A stretch of 38,454 nt of DNA from a virus: IMG/VR virus record IMGVR_UViG_3300046455_000123, positions 1 to 38,454 of that record, one strand, 5' to 3'. Numbering within the stretch: the first letter of the stretch is position 1; each line of letters starts with the position of its first letter. The notes beneath the pieces are model-generated. The model searched no databases. It was not told where the DNA came from and worked only from the letters and a program-made list of their open reading frames with translations. This document shows positions 28,401-37,375 of this stretch, one piece after another. The position numbers and the translations under genes are program-made.

Positions 28401-28447
28401 CCTGTGATCTCCTCCACAGGTCTTTCGCCGCCTTCGGGCGGTTTTTT
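28401..28447 (+). terminator. Tandem hairpins ending in terminator, late leader
   Basis: A first hairpin (CCTGTG 28401-28406, CACAGG 28415-28420) is followed by CCGCC-TTCG-GGCGG (28428-28441) and six T. This is a strong rightward terminator 15 bases before the first late gene. It is a natural target for antitermination. I could not fix a convincing late promoter in 28297-28400. Confidence 0.75.
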
Positions 28448-28461
28448 ATTTGGAGCAGACG

Positions 28462-28674
28462 ATGGCGCCGCGGAAACCGAAAGTGGTTGAAGTGGTCGAG
28501 CGCACATCGACCTGCAAGCAATGCCGGTGGTCTGAGTTCGGGAAAGAGGCGGTGACATGCCGCCGCTACCCGCCTGTGCCGATAACCGATCTGTCAGGGC
28601 GCGTTTACAACTATTTGCCCATTGTGTCCGTTGAAGACTACTGCGGCGAGTTCAGTCCGCAATTGAGTTCCTGA
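28462..28674 (+). CDS. Small Cys-containing late-leader protein
   Basis: The 70-aa protein starts at the ATG with GGAG upstream. Cysteines in TCKQCRWSEF, VTCRRYPP and DYCGEF form a C-x2-C-x(n)-C-x(n)-C set likely to bind metal. It resembles small conserved phage proteins of unknown function. Its TGA overlaps the next ATG. Confidence 0.65.
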   Translation: MAPRKPKVVEVVERTSTCKQCRWSEFGKEAVTCRRYPPVPITDLSGRVYNYLPIVSVEDYCGEFSPQLSS

Positions 28675-29570
28675 TGACAGCGGATTACCAGAAGGCGATT
28701 GACACGCACGGCAGCATCAAAGCGGCGGCTCGCGCTCTTGGTATCCCGGAAACCACGTTCCGCGATCGGATGAAGCGCACGGACGGCGTGCAACTGACGC
28801 TGACCGACAAGAAACTCATCAATACGCTGGCGATTAGCAACGGCTCGATCGTAGTCGGCTCCGACGCGCATTACTCGCCCAAGGTCGTCACGACCGCGCA
28901 CAAGGCGTTCTGTAGGGTCATCGCCGAGCACTCGGGCGACATGAAGGCTGTCATTCTGAACGGCGATCTGCTCGACGGCGCCCGGATCAGTAAGCACGCG
29001 CGCATTGGCTGGCAGAAGACGTACAGCGTCAAGGACGAACTAGAAGCCGTCCGGGAGCGCTTAAGCGACATCGAAGGCGCCGCGCGAGGAATGAAGCTGC
29101 TTCGCACGATCGGCAACCACGACATCCGTTTCGATTCGCGCCTGGCTCACGCCGCGCCGGAATACGAGGGCGTCGCAGGCTTTGCGCTGGCTGACCATCT
29201 GCCGGCGTGGAAGGACAGCTATCGCATCGACGTGAATGACGACACGGTGGTTATCCACAGCGTCGCCAACGGGATGCATGCTGCGTACAACAACGTTGTC
29301 AAGGGCGCTGGCTACCACGTGGTTACAGGGCACACACACAGGCTACAGGCTGTACAGTTCCGCGGATTCGGACGGCTGCGCTACGGCATCGAGACGGGAA
29401 TGCTCGCAGATCCCGAGCAAGACGAGTTCCACTACCTGACCGGGCGCAACGCGAACTGGCAGAGCGGCTTTGCCGTGCTGACGTGGCGCGACGGCGAGCT
29501 GCTGCACCCCGAGTTCTGCTCTGTGCGGGATGACGGAAAAGCGTATTTCCGCGGCCAGAGAATGGCGTAA
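28674..29570 (+). CDS. HTH-fused calcineurin-like metallophosphoesterase
   Basis: The 298-aa protein has an N-terminal helix-turn-helix (HGSIKAAARALGIPETTFRD, about 12-31), then a metallophosphoesterase domain. That domain has the motifs SDAHYSP (Asp64, His66), NGDLLDG (Asp98), TIGNHD (146-150) and VTGHTHR (217-223), which ligate two metals. It probably cleaves phosphodiesters in nucleotides or nucleic acid. Such proteins are frequent just upstream of phage terminase genes, and a role in packaging or DNA processing has been suggested by that position. The substrate is unknown. Confidence 0.8.
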   Translation: MTADYQKAIDTHGSIKAAARALGIPETTFRDRMKRTDGVQLTLTDKKLINTLAISNGSIVVGSDAHYSPKVVTTAHKAFCRVIAEHSGDMKAVILNGDLLDGARISKHARIGWQKTYSVKDELEAVRERLSDIEGAARGMKLLRTIGNHDIRFDSRLAHAAPEYEGVAGFALADHLPAWKDSYRIDVNDDTVVIHSVANGMHAAYNNVVKGAGYHVVTGHTHRLQAVQFRGFGRLRYGIETGMLADPEQDEFHYLTGRNANWQSGFAVLTWRDGELLHPEFCSVRDDGKAYFRGQRMA

Positions 29571-29582
29571 TAGAGAAAACAC

Positions 29583-29897
29583 ATGATCGATTCCATCACC
29601 GCCAAGCAGGTTGTCATCGTCTCGCTGCAAACGGATGTGAACAACAACCGGCTGCTGACCGCGTTGAGCCACCCGGCGCCGCGCGTTGTGTATTACCAAG
29701 TCACGCTTGACCCGGCTCGCGTGTCGCCTGATGGCGTGTTCGTGCGCTTCGGGCAGTGGAACGACGGAGAGGGCCGTGGCGACGAGCTGACCGGCTGGAT
29801 TCCGCTGGATGAGTTGAACGTAGAGGAAATTCTCGCAGAGCATGACGGCGAGGCTTTCAGACCATATGTAGTTGAAAGCGCCGAGCGCGCAGCTTAG
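29583..29897 (+). CDS. Hypothetical protein (104 aa)
   Basis: Starts with a weak ribosome site (TAGAGAA). The N-terminal half is beta-rich (AKQVVIVSLQTDVNNNRLL) and the C-terminal half acidic (ELTGWIPLDELNVEEILAEH). No family is recognised. It lies between the phosphoesterase and a decoration-like protein, so a virion or packaging role is possible. Confidence 0.6.
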   Translation: MIDSITAKQVVIVSLQTDVNNNRLLTALSHPAPRVVYYQVTLDPARVSPDGVFVRFGQWNDGEGRGDELTGWIPLDELNVEEILAEHDGEAFRPYVVESAERAA

Positions 29898-29906
29898 GAG
29901 AATCAC

Positions 29907-30293
29907 ATGACCACTCTCGCAGAACTGATGGGCTCGGGCGTACCGGCCATGCAGGCGCAAAACACCACGCTCGGCGTTCCGCTGACCGGCCAAACCGCAG
30001 CAGGCACCACGCAGGCGAACGCATACGCGATCGTCAGCGACTTCACGGTGTTCAGCACGGTCGCATCGGGCACGGGCGCGCGTCTGCCGGTTGCCAACGC
30101 AGTCTCGATGGTGGGCAGCGCAGGCGACATCTACATCGTCGTGAACGCACAAGCCACGAACGCGCTGCTGGTCTATCCGCCCACCGGTGGCAGCTTCGTC
30201 GCAGCAGCAGCGTCCGCATCGATCCCGGCAGGCAAGACGGGCGACTTCTACTGCCTCGGCAACAACGTGTGGGCCGCGAGCGTCGGCGGCTAA
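29907..30293 (+). CDS. Small beta-rich virion/decoration-like protein
   Basis: The 128-aa protein (TTLAELMGSGVPAMQAQNTT ... ASGTGARLPVANAVSMVGSA ... GDIYIVVNAQATNALLVYPP) is Ala/Thr/Val-rich, with the repeated turns seen in small phage head or fibre decoration proteins. TTAGGAGAA lies upstream of its ATG. Assignment is by composition and pattern only. Confidence 0.5.
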   Translation: MTTLAELMGSGVPAMQAQNTTLGVPLTGQTAAGTTQANAYAIVSDFTVFSTVASGTGARLPVANAVSMVGSAGDIYIVVNAQATNALLVYPPTGGSFVAAAASASIPAGKTGDFYCLGNNVWAASVGG

Positions 30294-30354
30294 CGTGCTA
30301 ACCCCGGATTTGAGCCTTCTGCAGCACAACGCCTTCTATCTGAGGTTGAGCGGA

Positions 30355-30594
30355 ATGAGCCAAGCCGACAAAGTATCAGCAGAAGCCCGGGAATGGGCTA
30401 TCGAGGCGATTCGCAAGCACGGCGAGTACACCTCGCTCGATGACTTGCTGAATCGCGCTGAGAGGCTGGCACAGCATGTGGCATCCGGTGTCGTGACGCG
30501 TAAGGAAGTGGAATACAACAACGCGAACGGCATCAAGAACCTGCTGACGGTGCGGTTCACGTCTGAAGTAGACGGAAGTAGATCAAATGGCTAA
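30355..30594 (+). CDS. Hypothetical helical protein (79 aa)
   Basis: The ATG at 30355 follows TGAGGTTGAG; an in-frame GTG at 30295 has a weaker site. The acidic-basic helices (DKVSAEAREWAIEAIRKHGE, LDDLLNRAERLAQHVASG) look like a small partner protein. It overlaps the small terminase gene by 8 bp, so translation is probably coupled. Function is unknown. Confidence 0.55.
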   Translation: MSQADKVSAEAREWAIEAIRKHGEYTSLDDLLNRAERLAQHVASGVVTRKEVEYNNANGIKNLLTVRFTSEVDGSRSNG

Positions 30595-30856
30595 GGGCGT
30601 TAAGACGGGCGGCCGCAAGGCTGGCACGCCAAACAAGGTGACGGCTGATATCAAGGCATTGGCGCAGGAGTACGGCGCATCGGCCATCAGCACGATCGTC
30701 GGCATCATGAACACGTCAGAGAACGACACGGCTCGGCTCGCGGCGGCTAAAGAACTGATCGATCGCGGCTACGGCAAGGCATCGCAAGCGGTAGAAGTGA
30801 ATGGTGAAGTCGGCCTTACGGTCGAAATCATCAAGTTCGCTGGCGATTCTGAGTAG
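30587..30856 (+). CDS. Putative small terminase subunit
   Basis: The 89-aa protein lies 43 bp upstream of the large subunit. Its basic N-terminus (AKGVKTGGRKAGTPNKVTAD) and helices (LAQEYGASAISTIVGIM ... ARLAAAKELIDRGYGKASQA) match small DNA-recognition proteins found in this place in many podoviruses. It would select phage DNA for packaging. It is short for the family (usually 130-180 aa), so the call leans on context. Confidence 0.6.
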   Translation: MAKGVKTGGRKAGTPNKVTADIKALAQEYGASAISTIVGIMNTSENDTARLAAAKELIDRGYGKASQAVEVNGEVGLTVEIIKFAGDSE

Positions 30857-30899
30857 TTTCTTCTAAACCACCGCGAGCGGTAAAAAAGGATCTTCCTCT

Positions 30900-32366
30900 G
30901 TGGCCGATCGAATCCGTCTGCCCAACGGATGGGTGCCGCGTGCATACCAGCGGCCGGCGTGGGATTACATGGAGAAGGGCGGGCGCCATGCTGAGCTTAT
31001 ATGGCATCGCCGCGCAGGTAAGGACGAGATAGCGCTGCACACGACCGCTTGCAAGAGTTTCGAGCGAGTCGGCACGTACTGGCACATGCTGCCGCTGGCA
31101 TCGCAGGCGCGTAAGGCGATCTGGAACGCGGTGAACGGCCATACTGGCAAGCGCCGGATTGACGAGGCATTCCCGCATCAGTTGCGCAAGCGGACGAACG
31201 ATCAGGAAATGTTCATCGAGTTCGTGAACGGCTCGACGTGGCAGGTTCTCGGCTCGGACAACTACAACGCGATGGTGGGTGCGCCACCGGTCGGGCTGGT
31301 GTACTCGGAGTGGGCGCTGGCGAATCCTGCCGCGCGTGCGTATCTCCGGCCGATCATCGCGGAGAACAAGGGGTGGGAGTTCTTCATCACCACGCCCCGC
31401 GGCAAGAATCACGCGTATCGCACGCTGAATGCTGCACGGAATGAGCCTGGCGCGTTCGCTCAGGTGTTGTCGGCGCGGGACACCGGTATCTTCAACGATG
31501 AGCAGCTAGAGAAGCTGCGCAAAGCCTATATCGCGGACTTTGGCGAAGACATGGGCTTGGCGATGTTCGATCAGGAATATCTCTGCTCATTCGACGCCGC
31601 GATCATGGGCGCTTATTACGCGGCTGAGTTCCGCAAGATCGATCAGGAAGGCCGGATTTGCCGCGTTCCGCACGATCCGAACTACCCGGTCTTCACGGCG
31701 TGGGACTTGGGCCGCACGGACGATACGTCCATCTGGTGGTTTCAGGTGATCGCCGGCGAGATTCGAGTGATCGACTTTCACTCTTCGTCTGGCAAGAAGC
31801 CGGATTACTACGCGGGCCAGTTGCTAGGCCGCGAGGTGCAGATTGACCTGATTGGCGATGACATTGTGGTGAGCAAGGGCGATCTGATCCCCGAGTGCGC
31901 ACACCGCATCGCGTACCGATATGAAACGCTTTTCCTGCCGCACGACGCCCGGGCGAAGACGCTGGCAGCCAAGGGCAAGTCGGTAATCGAACAGCTCGCC
32001 GCGGTGTTTGGCTTCGATCGTATGGAAATTGTGGCAAGCCTGAGCGTGCAAGACGGCATCCAGGCGGCAAGAAACATGTTCCCCCGCGTGTATTTCGACG
32101 AGGAGCACTGTGCAGATGGCACGGATGCACTGCGCGAGTACCGCCGCGAGTGGGATGACGAAAAGAAAGTATTCCGCGAGCGTCCGCTGCACAACTGGTC
32201 ATCCAACCCGGCTGATGCATTCCGGATGATGGCTGTTGCGTGGCGTCACGAACAGGCCAAGCCGATCCAAACGGAGCCGGACTGGTCGAACCTGCAAACG
32301 CAGGAGACGCTAAACGACGTTTGGGAAGATCACATGCGGCACGTATCAAATCATCGGAGGCTGTAA
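30900..32366 (+). CDS. terL: Large terminase subunit (ATPase-nuclease)
   Basis: The 488-aa packaging motor starts with GTG (AAAGGA upstream). The ATPase domain shows the deviant Walker A WHRRAGKD (35-42), Walker B VGLVYSEW (131-138, Glu137) and coupling motif FITTPRGKN (162-170). The RNase-H-like nuclease has TAWDLGRTDDTS (Asp269), PHDARAKT (Asp349) and SNPADAFRMMA near 440. It cuts concatemers and drives DNA into the prohead through the portal. It ends by TAATG overlap with the next gene. Confidence 0.92.
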   Translation: MADRIRLPNGWVPRAYQRPAWDYMEKGGRHAELIWHRRAGKDEIALHTTACKSFERVGTYWHMLPLASQARKAIWNAVNGHTGKRRIDEAFPHQLRKRTNDQEMFIEFVNGSTWQVLGSDNYNAMVGAPPVGLVYSEWALANPAARAYLRPIIAENKGWEFFITTPRGKNHAYRTLNAARNEPGAFAQVLSARDTGIFNDEQLEKLRKAYIADFGEDMGLAMFDQEYLCSFDAAIMGAYYAAEFRKIDQEGRICRVPHDPNYPVFTAWDLGRTDDTSIWWFQVIAGEIRVIDFHSSSGKKPDYYAGQLLGREVQIDLIGDDIVVSKGDLIPECAHRIAYRYETLFLPHDARAKTLAAKGKSVIEQLAAVFGFDRMEIVASLSVQDGIQAARNMFPRVYFDEEHCADGTDALREYRREWDDEKKVFRERPLHNWSSNPADAFRMMAVAWRHEQAKPIQTEPDWSNLQTQETLNDVWEDHMRHVSNHRRL

Positions 32367-32641
32367 TGGCGGCACAACTGAGCGGTACGGGCGTTCGCAT
32401 CACGGCAAGCACGACCGTCAACAAGATCCCCGGGCAGACGCTTATCGGGCTGATCCTGGCGATTGGCGCGGCCGGCACGGTGCAGGTGTTCGACAGCAAC
32501 GGCACGGCCACGACGACGCCTCTAACGGGCGTGCTGACCAATCCGGGTAGCAACGTGTTTCTGCCGTTGTATCTCGCATGCCAGCAGGGCCATTTCATCG
32601 CGATCACTGGCACGGTCGATTGCACCGCGGTGATTGGCTGA
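32366..32641 (+). CDS. Small beta-rich protein between terminase and portal
   Basis: The 91-aa protein starts within the terminase stop (TAATG, GGAGG upstream). Its sequence is Thr/Val/Gly-rich (SGTGVRITASTTVNKIPGQT ... LTNPGSNVFLPLYLACQQGH) and suits a compact beta fold, perhaps a capsid accessory. No family is recognised. Confidence 0.55.
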   Translation: MAAQLSGTGVRITASTTVNKIPGQTLIGLILAIGAAGTVQVFDSNGTATTTPLTGVLTNPGSNVFLPLYLACQQGHFIAITGTVDCTAVIG

Positions 32642-32642
32642 T

Positions 32643-34910
32643 ATGGCACAAGCGACGCGCACGCCTGAGGTAGAGCGCTACATCGGCTATCTCACGGCCT
32701 ACGATAAGGCGTTCAACAAGTGGACGGATCGCACGACGAAGATCGTCAAGCGCTACCGTGACGACGCGAAGGAATACACGTATGGCAGCGAGTCCGCGCG
32801 CTTCAACATCCTATGGGCCAACGTACAGACACTGGTTCCGGCAACCTTCAGTCGCCTACCGCAGCCCGATGTTTCGCGGCGTTTCCGAGATTCTGATCCA
32901 ATTGGGCGAGTCGCTTCGCTGCTTCTCGAACGTGCCCTCGAATTCGAAGTACGCCATTACCCTGATTACCGGGAGGCGATGAAGAACAGCGTCATGGACC
33001 GCTTTCTCGGCGGCCGTGGCGTTGCATGGGTGCGATATGCGCCGGTTACTAGCGTTCAGGAGCCGTTGAGTGAAGATTATTCAGATGGTGATGCGGTTAT
33101 TGAGGGCGCTGGCGCGGATCAAATCACTGATGACGAGCCTCTTGAGCAAATAGACGACGAGACGGCGCCGGTCGACTACGTGCACTGGAAGGACTTCGGG
33201 CACTCGGTCGCGCGGACGTGGGAAGAGGTGCATTGCGTGTGGCGCAAGGTGTACATGGACTATTCGGCCATGTGCGAGCGCTTTGGCGAAAAGACGGCCA
33301 TGCGCGTGCCGTACGACGCTGCGTCACCCGCTGAAGGCTACGGCGAGTCGAAGATGCCGACCGGGCAGTCTCAGTCCAGCAAACAGGCGTGCATCTACGA
33401 GATTTGGGACAAGAAGACGCAAAAGGCTGTGTGGCTGTCGAAGTCGGTCGGGCAGTTGCTCGATGAGAAAGACGATCCCCTCGGGCTGGAAGGCTTCTGG
33501 CCGTGCGCCAAGCCGCTGTACGCGACGATGACCAGCGACACGCTCGTCCCGGTGCCCGACTTCATCCAGTACCAAGACCAGGCGAACGAGCTTGACACGA
33601 TCAGTGACCGTATCGACGGGCTGATCAAGGCGCTCAAGGTGCGTGGCGTGTACAACGCTGAGTTCAAGGAATTGCAGCGGCTGTTCACTGAGACGGGCAA
33701 TAACGACCTCGTTCCGGTCAAGAGCTTTGCCGCGTTCGCTGAGAAGGGCGGCCTGAATGGCGCGATTGACATCGTTGATCTGATGCCGATCGTTCAGGCG
33801 CTGCAAACGGCGTTCCAGGCGCGCGAAGAAGTCATCCAGCAGATCCACGACCTCACCGGCATTAGCGACATCATGCGCGGTGACACGGACGCCGCCGAGA
33901 CGGCCGCGGCGCAAGGCATCAAGGCGCGTTTCGGTGCAGTCCGGTTGCGCACGACGCAGGATGACGTTGCAATCTACGCAACAGAACTGTTGCGCCTGAA
34001 AGCACAGGTCATTTGCAACAAGTTCCAACCGGCGACCATCCTGGTGATGGCCTCTGCATCGCAGCTGCTGCCCGACGACCAGGCGGTTCTGCCGCAAGCC
34101 ATGTCGCTGCTGACCGGCCGCCAGATTGAACCGATGGAATGGCAGGAGATCGTCCAGCGCTCCGGGCAAATGGCGCAGAAGGTACTGCGCAACTTCCGCA
34201 TCGAAGTGGACGCGGATTCGCTGGTGCAGATCGACGAGGACGCGGAGAAGCAGGACCGGATTAGCTTCCTGACGACGATGAGCCAATTCTTGCAGCAAGC
34301 TGTTCCGGCTGCGCAGGCGACGCCCGAACTCGCTCCAATGCTGTTGGAAATGATGAAATTCGGGATCAGCGCATTCAAGGCTGGCAAGACGCTGGAAGGC
34401 ATGTTCGACAGCACCATGGAGCAGCTTCAACAGTCGCTCAAGAAGCAGAAGGACCAGCCCAAGCCGCCTCCCATCGAAATTCAGAAGGTGCAGGCGGAGT
34501 CGCAAGCGCGCATCCAAGAGAAGCAGGCCGGCGCGCAGATCGACATGCAGATCGAGCAGCAGCGCAATCAGATCGAAGGCGCCAAGCTTCAGCAGCAGGG
34601 ACAACTCGAAATGCTGAAGGCACATCTCGAGCAGCAGTCTGCCGAGTTTGAACAGCGCGTGCAGGCACAGCAGGCGGCGCAAGAGACGGCCATGGAAATG
34701 CAGCGCGACGAGGCGAACCGTCAGAGCCAAGAGCGCATGGAGCAGATGAAAGCCATGCTCGAAGCGGACAAGGCAGAGCGCGATCGCCAGTTCCAGATGC
34801 TGATCGCTGCCATGAATAACCAAGTCAAGTTGGAAGTAGCCGAGATCGGCGCGCAAACCACGCTCGAAGCGTCGCAGATCAGCGCGGCCAAGTCAGGCTC
34901 CGACGAATAA
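32643..34910 (+). CDS. Portal protein
   Basis: The 755-aa protein follows the terminase and precedes scaffold and capsid genes. The N-terminal and central part (WTDRTTKIVKRYRDDAKEYT ... FNILWANVQTLVPATFSRLP ... DLTGISDIMRGDTDAAETAA) matches large podovirus portals. The region from about 600 is a long Gln/Glu/Lys coiled coil (IQKVQAESQARIQEKQAGAQ and on), comparable to the barrel of P22-type portals that reaches into the capsid. Twelve copies form the DNA channel and the terminase docking ring. Confidence 0.8.
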   Translation: MAQATRTPEVERYIGYLTAYDKAFNKWTDRTTKIVKRYRDDAKEYTYGSESARFNILWANVQTLVPATFSRLPQPDVSRRFRDSDPIGRVASLLLERALEFEVRHYPDYREAMKNSVMDRFLGGRGVAWVRYAPVTSVQEPLSEDYSDGDAVIEGAGADQITDDEPLEQIDDETAPVDYVHWKDFGHSVARTWEEVHCVWRKVYMDYSAMCERFGEKTAMRVPYDAASPAEGYGESKMPTGQSQSSKQACIYEIWDKKTQKAVWLSKSVGQLLDEKDDPLGLEGFWPCAKPLYATMTSDTLVPVPDFIQYQDQANELDTISDRIDGLIKALKVRGVYNAEFKELQRLFTETGNNDLVPVKSFAAFAEKGGLNGAIDIVDLMPIVQALQTAFQAREEVIQQIHDLTGISDIMRGDTDAAETAAAQGIKARFGAVRLRTTQDDVAIYATELLRLKAQVICNKFQPATILVMASASQLLPDDQAVLPQAMSLLTGRQIEPMEWQEIVQRSGQMAQKVLRNFRIEVDADSLVQIDEDAEKQDRISFLTTMSQFLQQAVPAAQATPELAPMLLEMMKFGISAFKAGKTLEGMFDSTMEQLQQSLKKQKDQPKPPPIEIQKVQAESQARIQEKQAGAQIDMQIEQQRNQIEGAKLQQQGQLEMLKAHLEQQSAEFEQRVQAQQAAQETAMEMQRDEANRQSQERMEQMKAMLEADKAERDRQFQMLIAAMNNQVKLEVAEIGAQTTLEASQISAAKSGSDE

Positions 34911-34913
34911 CCC

Positions 34914-35261
34914 ATGCCAATTTACGCGACCAAATGCCAGTCCTGCGGCAGGGACGATGCCGTCTATCGCTCGGTTGCTGAGCGCGACAAGGACATCCCC
35001 GAGTGCGAGTGCGGAGGCACAGTGCAACGCGTCGTCAGCGCGCCGTACGTGGCTGCCGACATGTCGCCGTACCGCTCGATGATCACCGGCGAGATGATCA
35101 CGTCCCGATCGCAGCATCGCGCCCACCTGAAGGCGCACAACTGCATCGAGATCGGCAACGAGACGAAGTATCTGAAGCCCAAAGAAAAGATCGACCTTGC
35201 GCCCGAGTCGAAGAAGGCGCGTAAGCAAAAGATCATCGAGCAAGTGAATTCGCTGAAATAA
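34914..35261 (+). CDS. FmdB-type zinc ribbon protein
   Basis: The 115-aa protein begins MPIYATKCQSCGRDDAVYRS, with a CxxC at 8-11 and CECGG at 31-35: the FmdB-type zinc ribbon. A basic C-terminus (EKIDLAPESKKARKQKI) follows. It sits between portal and scaffold, where several podoviruses carry it. A role in head assembly or DNA binding is unproven. Confidence 0.7.
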   Translation: MPIYATKCQSCGRDDAVYRSVAERDKDIPECECGGTVQRVVSAPYVAADMSPYRSMITGEMITSRSQHRAHLKAHNCIEIGNETKYLKPKEKIDLAPESKKARKQKIIEQVNSLK

Positions 35262-35275
35262 CCCACGGAGAAAAC

Positions 35276-36340
35276 ATGGGAACCCGCAGAGAAGATTTGG
35301 CAGAAGCGCTGGACGCGATCGACGAAGCACATGACGTGCCGTCCGATGCCGTGCATGAAGTTGTCGTAGACGCGCCGAGCGTTGAGAACGTCAGCGCGGA
35401 GCCGGTCGAGAACGAAGGCCGCGCCCGCGACGAAGCAGGCCGGTTCGCACCGAAGAAGCCGGAAGCACCGGACCTCGCCGCGGTGGCAGGTTCGGATGCT
35501 CCTAACCTGGCTTCGGAGGTTGCGCAGCGTCCCGAACCGCCGAAGTCGTGGAAGGCCGACAAGCGCGCCCACTGGGACAAGTTGGACCCGGACCTCGCCG
35601 CGTATATCCATCAGCGCGAGGCAGAGCAGGCCAAGGGATTCGAGGACTACCGGACGAAGGTTGAGCCGATCGTTCAGCAGATTCAGCCGCACATCGACGA
35701 GCTGCGCCAGCACGGCATGCAGCCGGAAGTCGTGGTGCGCGACCTGCTCTACACGCGTCGGCTCTTGGCGACTGGCGACGAGGCGACGAAGCTTCAGACG
35801 ATCGTGAATGTTGCGCACGCGGTGGGGATCCCTCTGCAACAGATGCTGCAGCAAAGCGCGGCTGTTCCTCCGCACATGCAGCAGCACATCGACCCGCAAG
35901 TCATGGCAGCACAGCAGCGCGCGCGTGACGCAGAAGCGCAGTTGCAGCGGCAGCAGCAGGACCAGCAAGCACAGATTCAACGGGCTGCGTTGGAGGAAGT
36001 CGAGAACTTCCGCTCCTCGCACCCGTATGTAGACCAATTGGGGCCGCAGATGCAGCAACTGCTACAAGCAGGGCTGGCTACGGATCTCGATAGCGCCTAT
36101 TCGAAGGCGCTCCGCCTGAACGACAAGCTTTTCACGCAGCACCAAGCGACACAACGCGAGGCTGCGGAGAAGCAACGTCGGATTGACGCGGATAAGGCGG
36201 CGAAAGCTGCCAAAGCGAACGCAGTCAGCACGCGAACGGCCACACCCGGCGCACTCGCGGCAACGACAGGCGGGGCACCGAAAGGACGGCGCGCAGCACT
36301 GGAAGACTCCTTCGACCAGGCTACCGCGAGCCGTATTTGA
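35276..36340 (+). CDS. Scaffolding-like protein
   Basis: The 354-aa protein lies directly upstream of the capsid gene. It has an acidic disordered N-terminus (EALDAIDEAHDVPSDAVHEV), the motif RPEPPKSWKADKRAHWDKL at about 85-103 common in podovirus scaffold-type proteins, and Gln-rich helices (QQRARDAEAQLQRQQQDQQA). The end is basic and Ala-rich (KAAKAAKANAVSTRTATPGA). It would guide capsid assembly and then leave the prohead. Confidence 0.7.
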   Translation: MGTRREDLAEALDAIDEAHDVPSDAVHEVVVDAPSVENVSAEPVENEGRARDEAGRFAPKKPEAPDLAAVAGSDAPNLASEVAQRPEPPKSWKADKRAHWDKLDPDLAAYIHQREAEQAKGFEDYRTKVEPIVQQIQPHIDELRQHGMQPEVVVRDLLYTRRLLATGDEATKLQTIVNVAHAVGIPLQQMLQQSAAVPPHMQQHIDPQVMAAQQRARDAEAQLQRQQQDQQAQIQRAALEEVENFRSSHPYVDQLGPQMQQLLQAGLATDLDSAYSKALRLNDKLFTQHQATQREAAEKQRRIDADKAAKAAKANAVSTRTATPGALAATTGGAPKGRRAALEDSFDQATASRI

Positions 36341-36361
36341 TCTCACTGATAGGAGCTACAC

Positions 36362-37366
36362 ATGGCATTCGCCAATAGCGCAATCAGCGACATCATCGCC
36401 ACGACCATTCAGTCTCGTAGCGGCGAACTCGCTGACAACGTAACCAACAACAACGCCCTCCTCATGGTTCTCCGTGAGCGCGGAAATGTTCGCCCGTTCG
36501 GCGGCGGTAACGTGATTTTGGAAGAAATCATGTACACCGACGCGACGACGACGAACGTCAACAGCTACTCGGGCTATGAAGTGCTGAACATCAGCCCGAA
36601 CAGCCCGATCTCGGCTGCTCAGTTCAGCATCCAGCAGTACGCCGCGGCTGTCACCATCTCGGGCCTGGAAATGCTCCAGAACTCGTCGAAAGAAGCGATC
36701 ATCGACCTGCTCGATTCGCGCATGGACATCGCCGAATCGCAGCTGCTCAACCGCATCGCCGGCGACATCTATCTGGACGGCACGGGCAACTCCGGCAAGA
36801 ACATCACCGGCCTCGCCGCGGCTGTTCCGGATGCGCCGGGTTCGGGCACATACGGCGGCATCTCGCGCTCCGCGTTCCCGTTCTGGCAGTCGCAAGTGTT
36901 CTCGGGCGTGACCAACGGCGGCGCCGCTGTGTCGGCTGCGAATATCCAGAACTACATGACCCAACTGTCGCTGAAGGCGGTTCGTGGTCGTGACCGTATG
37001 GACCTGTTCGTCGCGGACAACAACTTCTACTCGATGTACATCGCATCGATGCAGGCGCAGCAGCGCGTGATGAGCGACGGCAACACGAAGCTCGCCGGCG
37101 CTGGCTTCCCGGCCGTGAAGTTCTACGGCGGCGGCATGGCGGCGGATGTGGTTCTCGACGGTGGAATCGGCAACAACGCGACCGCCAACCACATGTGGGG
37201 CCTCAACACGAAGTACATCAGCTTCCGCCCGCACCGTGATCGCAACTTCGTGCCGATCGGCGGCGAACGCCAGTCGGTCAACCAAGACGCGGTAACAAAA
37301 TTGATAGGCTGGGCCGGCAACATGACGTCCCGTGGCCCGCAGTTCAGCGGCGTCCTCATCGCCTAA
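36362..37366 (+). CDS. Major capsid protein
   Basis: The 334-aa protein has a strong ribosome site (TAGGAGCT), fitting high expression. It begins MAFANSAISDIIATTIQSRS. The helical N-terminal part and FGGGNVILEEIMYTD, YAAAVTISGLEMLQNSSKEA and MDLFVADNNFYSMYIASMQA are features of the podovirus capsid family with the HK97-like fold. Its place after portal and scaffold and before a decoration-like protein agrees. Confidence 0.85.
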   Translation: MAFANSAISDIIATTIQSRSGELADNVTNNNALLMVLRERGNVRPFGGGNVILEEIMYTDATTTNVNSYSGYEVLNISPNSPISAAQFSIQQYAAAVTISGLEMLQNSSKEAIIDLLDSRMDIAESQLLNRIAGDIYLDGTGNSGKNITGLAAAVPDAPGSGTYGGISRSAFPFWQSQVFSGVTNGGAAVSAANIQNYMTQLSLKAVRGRDRMDLFVADNNFYSMYIASMQAQQRVMSDGNTKLAGAGFPAVKFYGGGMAADVVLDGGIGNNATANHMWGLNTKYISFRPHRDRNFVPIGGERQSVNQDAVTKLIGWAGNMTSRGPQFSGVLIA

Positions 37367-37375
37367 GGAGCAATC

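Noticed and set aside
29343-30329. Leftward 328-codon frame opposite the phosphoesterase and decoration-like genes.
   Set aside because: Composition is Arg/Val/His shadow-like and it covers three well-supported rightward genes.
33324-34856. Long 510-codon leftward frame rich in Leu/His/Arg opposite the portal gene.
   Set aside because: Mirror image of the portal coiled-coil coding sequence in GC-rich DNA; no ribosome site or domain.
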